Notes under the pieces: model-generated
What the model was told of the DNA's origin: nothing
What the model saw: only the letters and a program-made list of their open reading frames with translations
The model's database searches: none
Part shown: one piece after another, positions 7,464-14,728 of the stretch
How the letters are laid out: each line of letters begins with the position of its first letter
Numbering within the stretch: the stretch's first letter is position 1
Made by a program: the position numbers and the translations under genes
Assembly: GCA_946625715.1 (NCBI GenBank)
Contig: CAMOTK010000017.1
Coordinates: 1 to 16,506 of the forward strand
Length of the DNA: 16,506 nucleotides
Origin: an uncultured Prevotella sp.
GTDB taxonomy: Bacteria; Bacteroidota; Bacteroidia; Bacteroidales; Bacteroidaceae
Reading direction: 5' to 3'

Positions 7464-7874
7464 ATGATTACATACAACTGCGAAAACGTGAAGATGCCGC
7501 CCATCAAGCGGCGCGACACCACTGCCTGGATACGCCGTGTGGCTGCCACCTACGGCAGGAAGGTGGGCGAAGTGGGCTACCTGTTCTGCGACGACGAGAA
7601 GATTCTTGAGGTCAACCGCGAATACCTGGGCCACGACTACTACACCGACATCATCACCTTCGACTACGACGAGGACAACGTGCTCAACGGCGACCTGGTC
7701 ATCTCGCTCGACACCGTGCGCACCAACGCCGAGAAGTTCGGCAAGACGTACGACGAGGAGCTGCACCGCGTCATCATCCACGGCATTCTGCACCTCTGCG
7801 GCATCAACGACAAGGGCCCCGGCGAGCGCGAAATCATGGAAGCCGCCGAGAACCGCGCCCTGGCCCTAAGATAG
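7464..7874 (+). CDS. ybeY: Endoribonuclease / rRNA maturation factor YbeY
   Basis: Metal-dependent single-strand endoribonuclease, implicated in 16S rRNA 3'-end maturation and ribosome quality control. The 136 residues carry the UPF0054 layout: YLFCDDEKILEVNREYLGHD, then TDIITFDYDED, GDLVISLDTV and the metal site HGILHLCGIND. His106 and His110 keep the H-x3-H pair, but the third ligand of the classical H-x3-H-x5-H motif is Asp116. From memory, Bacteroidota homologues commonly have a GYKDK-type sequence here, so this looks like a lineage variant rather than damage. It lies six bases after coaD and shares its promoter. Its stop is only 25 bases from the convergent protease gene. Confidence 0.93.
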   Translation: MITYNCENVKMPPIKRRDTTAWIRRVAATYGRKVGEVGYLFCDDEKILEVNREYLGHDYYTDIITFDYDEDNVLNGDLVISLDTVRTNAEKFGKTYDEELHRVIIHGILHLCGINDKGPGEREIMEAAENRALALR

Positions 7875-7899
7875 CCGAGGGCCTTCTCGCTGAAAACCC

Positions 7900-9474
7900 C
7901 TATTGTAGCAACTCCAACGCTTTCTTCACAATCTCGCTGTCTTCGTTATAGATAGCGTAGAACTCGGTCATATCCCACAGGTCGCGGGCTATGAGTGCCT
8001 TCATGTTCATGCGCAGGCTCTTGATGGTGAGTGCCAGCTCGGCATCGTCTTTCGGCTCAATCTTCTGCTTTTTTCCTTCGGCAATCACCGCATCGATGAG
8101 CGACTGCGGCACCTCGTAGTGTGCCTTGTACTCGTCGAACGTGGGATACTGCTTATGTAGCGCCTTGCGCTGCTTGTCGAGAAAGCGCAGGTTCTGCTGC
8201 ACCACAATCTGCTTGGCGGCCAGTTCGCGGTGCATCTGCGTGTACTTAGTGGTGTCGAGGGGAATGAAATAGTCGGGCATGATGCCACCGCCGCCATAGA
8301 CCACGCGGTGCTCCTTGAGGGTGTAGCACTTCAGCGAGTCGGCAAAGTGTATGCTGTCGGCGTTGGTCAGTTCGCCATGCTTCAGTCGATTTAAGACGTC
8401 CATGGCATAGTCTTTCTGCTTGCCCTTCTCGTAGGGCTTCTGTATGCAGCGGCCGGCGGGCGTGTAGTAGTGGGCAATGGTGAGGCGAATCATCGAGCCG
8501 TCGGGCAGGTCGACGGGGCGCTGCACCAAGCCTTTGCCAAACGAGCGGCGCCCGACCACCAAGCCACGGTCCTGGTCTTGTATGGCGCCGGTGACAATCT
8601 CGGCTGCCGAGGCCGAATACTCGTCGACGAGCACCACCACGCGGCCGTCTTGTTTCCGCATACAGCCCCAACCATCGGCGCGATACTCCTGACTGGGCAC
8701 GCTGCGGCCTTTGGTGTAGACAATCATTTCGTCCTTTTCCAGGAACTGTTCGGCCACCTGGACGGCTGCCTGCAGATAGCCGCCGCCATTGCCTTGCAGG
8801 TCGAGTATGAGGTCTTTCATGCCTGCGCGCTGCATTCTTAACAGCTTTTCAAAGAACTCATCGAAGGTGGTAGCCCCGAAGCTGCCGATGCGTATGTAGC
8901 CGATGCCCGGACGAATCATGTAGGCGGCATCAATCGACTTCACGGGAATCTTGTCGCGCTTGATGGTGAACGTGAGCAGGTCCTTGATGCCGGTGCGCAC
9001 GATGCCGAGGTTCACCGTCGTGCCCTTAGGTCCGCGCAGTCGGCGCATAATCTCCTCGCGGCTCATCTTAACACCGGCAATGGCCGTGTCGTTCACGCTG
9101 ACGATGCGGTCGCCGGCAATGATGCCAGCGCGCTCCGACGGTCCGTTGAGCGTGGGCTGAATGACCACGAGCGTGTCTTCCATCATATTGAACTGCACGC
9201 CGATGCCCTCGAACGAGCCCGTCAGCGGTTCGTTCATGCGCTCCACTTCCTTGGGTGTGGAGTAGGACGAATGTGGGTCGAGCTTCTCGAGCATGCCTCT
9301 GATGGCATCTTCAACGAGTTTTTTCTCGTCGACACTGTCGACGTAGAGAGCCTTGATGGCCATTTCGGCAATATGCAACTTGCGCAAGGGCGCATCGTCG
9401 TCTGTTCTGACGCGCATCTGAGCCTCAGCGGTCAGCACGACCACGAGCAACAGCGCTGTGAGTAGTTTCTTCAT
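7900..9474 (-). CDS. S41 family C-terminal processing peptidase (CtpA-like), secreted
   Basis: Serine protease of the tail-specific/CtpA family acting in the cell envelope, where it would trim or degrade proteins from their C-termini. N-terminal signal peptide MKKLLTALLLVVVLTAEA, predicted cleavage after residue 18. A PDZ domain spans about 85-172 (GIGVQFNMMEDTLVV, then GPSERAGIIAGDRIVSVN). The catalytic domain contains DLILDLQGNGGGYLQAAVQV. The Ser-Lys dyad is S289 (SAS*AAEI) and K314 (FGKG), with the same 25-residue spacing as E. coli Prc. At 524 residues it matches Bacteroidota members, which have a helical C-terminal extension of about 150 residues. Third gene of the GNAT-parE-S41 operon, starting nine bases after the parE stop. 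Physiological substrates are unknown. Confidence 0.95.
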   Translation of the reverse strand: MKKLLTALLLVVVLTAEAQMRVRTDDDAPLRKLHIAEMAIKALYVDSVDEKKLVEDAIRGMLEKLDPHSSYSTPKEVERMNEPLTGSFEGIGVQFNMMEDTLVVIQPTLNGPSERAGIIAGDRIVSVNDTAIAGVKMSREEIMRRLRGPKGTTVNLGIVRTGIKDLLTFTIKRDKIPVKSIDAAYMIRPGIGYIRIGSFGATTFDEFFEKLLRMQRAGMKDLILDLQGNGGGYLQAAVQVAEQFLEKDEMIVYTKGRSVPSQEYRADGWGCMRKQDGRVVVLVDEYSASAAEIVTGAIQDQDRGLVVGRRSFGKGLVQRPVDLPDGSMIRLTIAHYYTPAGRCIQKPYEKGKQKDYAMDVLNRLKHGELTNADSIHFADSLKCYTLKEHRVVYGGGGIMPDYFIPLDTTKYTQMHRELAAKQIVVQQNLRFLDKQRKALHKQYPTFDEYKAHYEVPQSLIDAVIAEGKKQKIEPKDDAELALTIKSLRMNMKALIARDLWDMTEFYAIYNEDSEIVKKALELLQ

Positions 9475-9483
9475 ATTTCTGGT

Positions 9484-11445
9484 TTAGTTGTATGGTTCTT
9501 CTTCCTCGGGGCGGTCTTCCTCGATGACAAGGTTGTCGATGATGAAGTTCTGGCGCTCCATGGTGTTCTTGCCCATGTAGTATTCCAGGAGCTTCTGCAC
9601 CTGGTCGGTTTTGTGCAGCGTGACCTGCTCGAGCCTGATGTCGGGCCCGATGAAGCCGGCAAACTCTTCGGGCGAAATCTCGCCGAGACCTTTGAATCGG
9701 GTGATTTCGGGGTCGGGGCCCAGGTCGCTGATGGCCTTCAGGCGCTCTTCCTCGCTGTAGCAGTAGCGGGTGATGAAGTCGCTCTTGGCGTCGTCTTTTG
9801 CCAGCACCTGCTTGTTGCGAATCTTGGTGCGGCGGTTGCGCACGCGGAAGAGCGGCGTCTGCAGCACGTAGACGTGGCCTTTCTTGATGAGTTCGGGGAA
9901 GAATTGCAGGAAGAAGGTGATGATGAGCAGGCGTATGTGCATGCCGTCGACATCGGCATCGGTGGCCACAATCACCTTGTTGTAGCGCAGCGTGTCGAGG
10001 CCGTCTTCAATGTCGAGTGCGGCCTGCAGCAGGTTGAACTCCTCGTTTTCGTAGACCACCTTCTTGGTGAGCCCGTAGGAGTTGAGTGGTTTGCCGCGCA
10101 GCGAGAACACGGCCTGCGTGTTCACGTCGCGGCTCTTGGTGATGCTGCCGCTGGCCGAGTCGCCCTCGGTGATGAAGATGCTCGACTCCTCTTTGCGCTC
10201 GTTCTTGGCGTCGCAGAAGTGTATGCGGCAGTCGCGCAGCTTGCGGTTGTGCAGGTTGGCCTTCTTGGCACGCTCGCGAGCCAGCTTGGTGACGCCGGCC
10301 ATGGCCTTGCGCTCGCGCTCGCTCTCCTGTATTTTCTGCAGCATCACGTCGGCCACCTCGCTCTCCTTGTGCAGGTAGTTGTCTACTTCCTGCTTGATGA
10401 AGTCGCCCACATATTTATTAATAGACACGCCGCCGTTTGGGGCCATGGTGAGCGAGCCGAGCTTAATCTTGGTCTGGCTCTCGAACATGGGCTCCTCGAC
10501 GTTGAGGGCAATGGCGGCCACGAGGCCGTTGCGTATGTCGCCATACTCGAAGTTCTTGCCATAGAACTCCTTGATGGTCTTGGCAATGTGCTCCTTGAAG
10601 GCGCTCTGGTGCGTACCGCCCTGAGTGGTGTGCTGTCCGTTGACGAAGGAGTAGTACTCCTCGCCATACTGGTTGGCGTGTGTGAAAGCTATCTCGATGT
10701 CCTCGCCCTTGAGGTGAATGATGGGATAGAGCGAGTCGTTGGTCATGCGGTCCTTGAGCAGGTCTTCCAGTCCGTGGCGCGAGAGAATGCGGCGGCCGTT
10801 GTACATGATGGCCAGTCCGGTGTTCAGGTAGGTGTAGTTGCGCAGCATGTTCTCCACGATGTCGTCGTGGAACTGGTAGTTCTGGAAGAGCGTTGGGTCG
10901 GGTTCGAAGAAGATGTAGGTGCCGTTCTCGTCTTGCGTGTCGTCGGTAGTGTCGGTCTGCAGTATGCCGCGCTCAAACGTGGCGCGGCGCACCTTGCCGT
11001 CGCGATAGCTGGCCACCTCGAAGTGCTGGCTCAGGGCGTTGACGGCCTTGACGCCCACGCCGTTGAGTCCCACCGACTTCTTGAAGGCCTTCGAGTCGTA
11101 CTTACCGCCGGTGTTGAGCACCGATACGGCCTCGATGAGCTTGCCCTGGGGAATGCCGCGGCCATAGTCGCGCACGCTGACGCGCAGATGGTCGTCGACG
11201 GTTATCTCTATGCGGTCGCCGGCGTGCATCTTAAACTCGTCGATGGAGTTGTCGATGACTTCCTTCAGGAGCACGTAGATGCCGTCTTCGGGCAGCGAGC
11301 CGTCGCCGAGGCGTCCGATGTACATGCCCGGACGTGTGCGCACATGCTCCATGTCGGACAGGTGGCGTATGTTGTCGTCGTTGTATTCTACTGGCTCTGG
11401 GCTCTGGCCTTCCGGCTCTTGGCTTATTGGCTTTTCTTCTTCCAT
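9484..11445 (-). CDS. parE: DNA topoisomerase IV subunit B (ParE; type IIA, GyrB-like)
   Basis: ATPase subunit of the type IIA topoisomerase that decatenates daughter chromosomes, working with ParC (not in view). The GHKL ATPase motifs are complete: RPGMYIG (38-44), catalytic Glu62 and Mg-binding Asn66 in [17 protein letters not shown], and [15 protein letters not shown]. The TOPRIM domain has EGDSASG (Glu427) and DADVDG (496-501), followed by [10 protein letters not shown]. The 653 residues fit ParE/short GyrB. ParE is preferred over GyrB from length, divergence and its pairing with a CtpA protease in this lineage, but the separation is not absolute. An acidic extension of about 20 residues precedes the conserved part and an acidic tail follows. 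It starts nine bases after the GNAT-like gene. Confidence 0.93.
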   Translation of the reverse strand: MEEEKPISQEPEGQSPEPVEYNDDNIRHLSDMEHVRTRPGMYIGRLGDGSLPEDGIYVLLKEVIDNSIDEFKMHAGDRIEITVDDHLRVSVRDYGRGIPQGKLIEAVSVLNTGGKYDSKAFKKSVGLNGVGVKAVNALSQHFEVASYRDGKVRRATFERGILQTDTTDDTQDENGTYIFFEPDPTLFQNYQFHDDIVENMLRNYTYLNTGLAIMYNGRRILSRHGLEDLLKDRMTNDSLYPIIHLKGEDIEIAFTHANQYGEEYYSFVNGQHTTQGGTHQSAFKEHIAKTIKEFYGKNFEYGDIRNGLVAAIALNVEEPMFESQTKIKLGSLTMAPNGGVSINKYVGDFIKQEVDNYLHKESEVADVMLQKIQESERERKAMAGVTKLARERAKKANLHNRKLRDCRIHFCDAKNERKEESSIFITEGDSASGSITKSRDVNTQAVFSLRGKPLNSYGLTKKVVYENEEFNLLQAALDIEDGLDTLRYNKVIVATDADVDGMHIRLLIITFFLQFFPELIKKGHVYVLQTPLFRVRNRRTKIRNKQVLAKDDAKSDFITRYCYSEEERLKAISDLGPDPEITRFKGLGEISPEEFAGFIGPDIRLEQVTLHKTDQVQKLLEYYMGKNTMERQNFIIDNLVIEEDRPEEEEPYN

Positions 11446-11454
11446 ACTTACTGT

Positions 11455-12618
11455 TTACAATGTTTTCTTATAGCAGCGGCGGCGCTTGTGCTGCTCATAC
11501 TCATAGTAGGTCCACTGGTTCTGCACCTTGCCGTTGGTCTCCATCTCCACATGGGTCTCGCCCCACTCGAAGCCGAACTTCTGGTAGCGGGGAATGAGGT
11601 CGTAGAAGAGCAGCGAGTTGGCACCCTTGGCGCGATACTCGGGCAGCACGCCGATGAGGAGCATGTCGACCACGTTGGTCTTCTTGAACTTCAGTGCGCG
11701 CATGATGTACCACCAGCCGAAGGGGAAGAGGCGGCCGTTCTTGCACTTCTGCAGAGCCTTGGTGAGCGAGGGATAGGTGATGCCCACGCCAACGCACTTG
11801 TGGTCGGGCGTGTTCCAGTCCTCGATGAGCGTGACGAGGCTCAGGTCGATGTAGCTCAGATACATCTTCACGTACTGGTCTATCTGCCTGTCGGTGAGCC
11901 AGGAGTAGCCGTAGAGGTGGCCGAACGTGCCGTTGATGACGTCGAAGACCTTCTTGCCATACTGCTCTGGGCCGAACACCTCGTCCTTGGTGAGCTTCTT
12001 GATGTGCAGGTTGTAGCGCTGCATGGTCAGCTCGGCCACGCGCTTGAACTTCTCGGGCACGCCGTCCTTGGGCACGAACACCTTGTACTCCACGTAGTCG
12101 TTGTCCTTCTCGTAGCCGTCCATCAGCTCCATGTGCTTCGGATAGTACTCCAGGTTGTAGCCCGTGGCCATGCAGCTCAGCTGGTCGAAGCCCTTGGTGA
12201 GCATGCCTTCCTGGTCCATGTCGGTGAAGCCGAGGGGGCCGATAATCTCTTTCATGCCGTGCTCGCGACCGTAGTTCTCCACCGTTTCGAGCAGTTTGCG
12301 GCTCACGGCCGGGTCGTCGATGAACTCAAACCACCCGAAGCGCACGCAGGGGCGGTTCCACTTCTTGTTGTAGCTATGGTTGATGATAGCCGCCACGCGG
12401 CCCACCACCTTGCCGTCGCGATAAGCCAGGAAGTAGTCCACATCGCAGAAGTCGAAGGCGGCATTAGGTTCCTTAATCCACTTGCTGAGGGTCTTCACCT
12501 CGTCGCTGTGCAAGTTGGGTGCATCGTAGGGATTGCCCCGATAAAGATCATAGCGAAACTGAATAAAAGCTTCAAGTTCTTTCTTGTTGCTTACTTTCTT
12601 GATTTCTACTGATGACAT
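11455..12618 (-). CDS. Conserved GNAT-fold protein (putative N-acetyltransferase)
   Basis: Cytoplasmic 387-residue protein of a family I recall as conserved in Bacteroidota and usually annotated as a GNAT acetyltransferase. No substrate is known. The chosen ATG at 12618 gives the typical start MSSVEIKKVSNKKELEAFIQ and lies downstream of a promoter box; an in-frame extension to 12777 runs through that promoter and is rejected. An N-terminal GNAT-like unit holds FRYDLYRGNPYDAP, DYFLAYRDGKVVGRVAAIIN and IGPLGFTDMDQEGML. A C-terminal unit holds HKCVGVGITYPSLTKAL and EYRAKGANSLLFYDLIP, where R329-x-x-G332 resembles the acetyl-CoA pyrophosphate loop. The gene ends KRRRCYKKTL. First gene of the operon with parE and the S41 protease. 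Catalysis is inferred from fold-level resemblance only. Confidence 0.8.
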   Translation of the reverse strand: MSSVEIKKVSNKKELEAFIQFRYDLYRGNPYDAPNLHSDEVKTLSKWIKEPNAAFDFCDVDYFLAYRDGKVVGRVAAIINHSYNKKWNRPCVRFGWFEFIDDPAVSRKLLETVENYGREHGMKEIIGPLGFTDMDQEGMLTKGFDQLSCMATGYNLEYYPKHMELMDGYEKDNDYVEYKVFVPKDGVPEKFKRVAELTMQRYNLHIKKLTKDEVFGPEQYGKKVFDVINGTFGHLYGYSWLTDRQIDQYVKMYLSYIDLSLVTLIEDWNTPDHKCVGVGITYPSLTKALQKCKNGRLFPFGWWYIMRALKFKKTNVVDMLLIGVLPEYRAKGANSLLFYDLIPRYQKFGFEWGETHVEMETNGKVQNQWTYYEYEQHKRRRCYKKTL

Positions 12619-12659
12619 ATATTTTGACGTTTTTAATTGTTTAGACTTAAATAATCGGA

Positions 12660-12667
12660 CAAAGATA
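12660..12667 (-). promoter_or_regulatory. -7 box of the GNAT-parE-S41 operon
   Basis: On the minus strand 12667-12660 reads TAtcTTTG, a full match to TAnnTTTG, 41 bases before the ATG at 12618. The -33 element is unclear. It lies back to back with the promoter at 12770-12801, so the AT-rich gap 12619-12818 is a divergent control region. I see nothing else in that gap. Confidence 0.6.
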
Positions 12668-12769
12668 CAAACTTTTTGGGAGAAAACGGCAGAAATAACA
12701 CTTTTTTGCAAACTATGAACAGAAGCAAACGTTACTCCAAAAATGAAATTGCAAAAAAAAAGCCATTTG

Positions 12770-12801
12770 CTTGGCAAAACAAATGAAAATGTCTACCTTT
12801 G
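12770..12801 (+). promoter_or_regulatory. Promoter of the kinase-like gene (CTTG - 20 - TAccTTTG)
   Basis: TAccTTTG at 12794-12801, with CTTG at 12770-12773 and a 20-base spacer, makes a near-consensus promoter. TTTG at 12766-12769 is an alternative but spaced 24. The ATG at 12819 follows 17 bases after the box. In-frame starts further upstream would overlap the promoter and are rejected. Confidence 0.75.
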
Positions 12802-12818
12802 CAGCAAACATAACAACG

Positions 12819-13466
12819 ATGCGTGATGACATATCTCAATCAGTTTCACAAAGAGGCTATGGAGCGTACGATGAAGAAAATCGCAGAATCAGAGAAACAG
12901 CCGATGAGCTCCAGCGCCTTTGCAGCCTACATGAAGAGAAACTTCGAGACAGCCAAGATTATGGAAGCCGTTTCGAAATAGAACAGCGTGTAGCTGAACA
13001 ATACGCCAAGTCGGTGGGAAAATGGATTCCCATGGACAATATTTTTGAGTTAGGCATCCCAGGACCAAGCGGAAACGAGAATGATACCTACGTCTCAAAT
13101 CATTGCGTTTATAAAGTCAACAATCTGTTGAACAGTGGTGGTATTTGCAAGCTTTTAGAAAAGATACTTCTGCACAACACACTATTCCCAAATACTTTTT
13201 ATCGACTCTATGGGTTTGCTGGTTATGACGGAAGAACCGTAATGCCTGTATTGTGCCAGAAACGCATTAAAAATGCTCAACCGGCTACTACTATCATGAT
13301 TGATACTTACATGTCAGCTCTTGGTTTCATAAAGCAGAGTATAGAGGGGCGATATACGAATGGCGACTTTGAGATATGGGATCTTGTCCCAAGAAACGTT
13401 CTTGTAGATGAAGATAGTGATGTGTATGTGGTAGATGCTGAAATAAAACGGACGGACAAAAAATAA
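12819..13466 (+). CDS. Stand-alone protein resembling the kinase-like domain of polyvalent proteins
   Basis: A 215-residue cytoplasmic protein with no signal or membrane segment. Residues 1-70 are charged and helical. From about 75 the pattern resembles a reduced protein-kinase fold: GNEND (85-89) before a strand, VYKV with Lys99 (candidate ATP-contacting lysine), a helix ending LLHNTLFPNTFYRLYGF, then a catalytic-loop-like WDLVPRNVL with Asp188 and Asn193, and VVDAE with Asp206 in the place of the metal-binding Asp. I recall this layout from the Ser/Thr/Tyr kinase-like domain of 'polyvalent' proteins on Bacteroidota mobile elements, where it is usually one part of a giant protein; here it is alone. 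Codons are clearly more AT-rich than in both neighbours, suggesting transfer. It has its own promoter and no same-strand partner. Family match is from memory; kinase activity is untested. Confidence 0.7.
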   Translation: MRDDISQSVSQRGYGAYDEENRRIRETADELQRLCSLHEEKLRDSQDYGSRFEIEQRVAEQYAKSVGKWIPMDNIFELGIPGPSGNENDTYVSNHCVYKVNNLLNSGGICKLLEKILLHNTLFPNTFYRLYGFAGYDGRTVMPVLCQKRIKNAQPATTIMIDTYMSALGFIKQSIEGRYTNGDFEIWDLVPRNVLVDEDSDVYVVDAEIKRTDKK

Positions 13467-13480
13467 AGAAAAATTTCGGA

Positions 13481-13518
13481 ATGGCCAAGGTGAGGGAGTA
13501 TTATTTTATCGTGGCCAT
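13481..13518. repeat. Inverted repeat between two convergent genes
   Basis: ATGGCCA (13481-13487) and TGGCCAT (13512-13518) are perfect inverted copies separated by 24 bases, inside the 60-base gap between the convergent kinase-like and methyltransferase genes. The loop is too long and no T-run follows on either strand at the right place, so it is a poor intrinsic terminator. It could be a protein-binding site or chance. Confidence 0.4.
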
Positions 13519-13526
13519 GGTCTTGT

Positions 13527-14726
13527 TCAAAGCTTCTTGCACACGAAGATGACGTGGCGGCCGTCGGCCAGGGTGGTGGCGAAGAGGTAATGGTCGCCAC
13601 CGTCGGAGAGCTTCAGCCGCTGACGCAACTGGGCCACGGTGAGGGGGAAGTTGCGCACGCTGATGTTGGCCTGGCGCATGGTGAGCGCTGCCTTCAGCTC
13701 GCGCTTGTTCATGGTGGTCACGGTCTCGATGCTGAATTGACGGCCAGGGAAGTCGGGCACTGGCTCATGGGACACGAAGAGGTGGCTGTTGGGTGCCACG
13801 GCCTCAACACCATAGCGGCGCGCCAGCGCTTCGAAGCAGCCCGACTTCATGATGGCCGCATTGGGTTCGTAAAGATATATTTGCGCTTCTTGATTTTCCC
13901 TGCTATTGGTAGACAAATTGAGAGAAACAGCTTCGTCTGCATCGAAACGCACCACTTGGTCATCGTTTATGCAGAAGAGAGAGAAGCTCTCTCTGTCCTC
14001 CCGAGGGAGGAATGTGAGATAGAGCAGCAGCTCCTTGCACTCGTTGCCCACGGCCACGATGTGCACCTCGCCGACAAGCTCGGGCCCGAGGTCCTGCACG
14101 GCTTTGCGCCAGTCGAGCATGGGCGAGAGCTTGAGCAGCAGGTGGCGGGCCTTTTGGCGCAACAGGGGCATGGCGGCAAGCACGTCGGGCGTGCAGTCGG
14201 CTATGCCATAGGTGCGGCCGCCGTGGTCGTCGCGGCGGGCGGGGTCGAGAAAGAGCCAGTCTATCGGCTCTGTCTGCTGGCTGAGAAAGCCTAAGCCGTC
14301 GGCGCAGACGATGCGGGCATTCTGTAGTCCGAGCAGGGGGAAGTTGTGCTCGGCAATGGCGCAGAGCTGCTCCTGCCGCTCCACGTAGATGGCCTCGCTG
14401 AAGAGCGGCGCCATGAACGCGAAGTCGACGCCGAAGCCGCCGGTGAGGTCGGCCATGCGCCCCGAGGCGCCCAGACGTCGGAGCAAGTCGGCCTTGTAGC
14501 GGGCCGTCTGCTCGCTGCTGCACTGCTCGAGCGACAGGTGCTGAGGAAAAAGCAACCCGCCGAGAGCTGCCCATGAGGGCAACTTTCGGCGGGCTGTCTG
14601 TAGTCCGGCTATCTGACTGAGCGCCAAGGCCAGGTCAACGGCCTGGTCCTTTGCCCCCTTGAGGGCCAGCTGGCGCACGTCGGCATCGAGGTTTTGCTCG
14701 ATGAACTGTCGGGTAGCGTCGTTCAT
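13527..14726 (-). CDS. THUMP-like class I SAM-dependent methyltransferase
   Basis: Cytoplasmic 399-residue protein of the Bacteroidota family annotated as class I SAM-dependent methyltransferase with a C-terminal THUMP-like domain. The likely substrate is an RNA, but it is not established. The N-terminal helical part (1-80) precedes a Rossmann core: SAM motif I DLTGGFGVDFAFM (Asp93 to about 105), an acidic post-motif strand IYVERQEQLC, and DPARRDD (161-167) in the motif IV position where N6/N2-type enzymes carry (D/N)PP(Y/F). The last about 70 residues (MNKRELKAALTMRQANISVR, then GGDHYLFAT) form the THUMP-like end. It starts two bases after the endonuclease stop, so the two are cotranscribed, although their products work in different compartments. 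Confidence 0.87.
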   Translation of the reverse strand: MNDATRQFIEQNLDADVRQLALKGAKDQAVDLALALSQIAGLQTARRKLPSWAALGGLLFPQHLSLEQCSSEQTARYKADLLRRLGASGRMADLTGGFGVDFAFMAPLFSEAIYVERQEQLCAIAEHNFPLLGLQNARIVCADGLGFLSQQTEPIDWLFLDPARRDDHGGRTYGIADCTPDVLAAMPLLRQKARHLLLKLSPMLDWRKAVQDLGPELVGEVHIVAVGNECKELLLYLTFLPREDRESFSLFCINDDQVVRFDADEAVSLNLSTNSRENQEAQIYLYEPNAAIMKSGCFEALARRYGVEAVAPNSHLFVSHEPVPDFPGRQFSIETVTTMNKRELKAALTMRQANISVRNFPLTVAQLRQRLKLSDGGDHYLFATTLADGRHVIFVCKKL

Positions 14727-14728
14727 TT

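Noticed and set aside
7875..7899. Terminator in the convergent gap between ybeY and the S41 protease gene
   Set aside because: Only a 4-bp CGAG/CTCG stem with no T-run on either strand.
9613..12612. A 999-codon open frame on the plus strand, antisense to parE and the GNAT-like gene
   Set aside because: The minus-strand genes carry all conserved motifs. The long open frame follows from GC-rich third codon positions and its translation is Val/Leu/His/Gly-rich without family features. The same holds for the frames opposite the hybrid regulator (4621-6663) and the endonuclease (14798-16381).
13978..13994. GA/CT-repeat hairpin inside the methyltransferase gene (AGAGAGA, AGC, TCTCTCT)
   Set aside because: Short and fully explained by coding sequence; the dinucleotide tracts are only about four units, too short for convincing phase variation.
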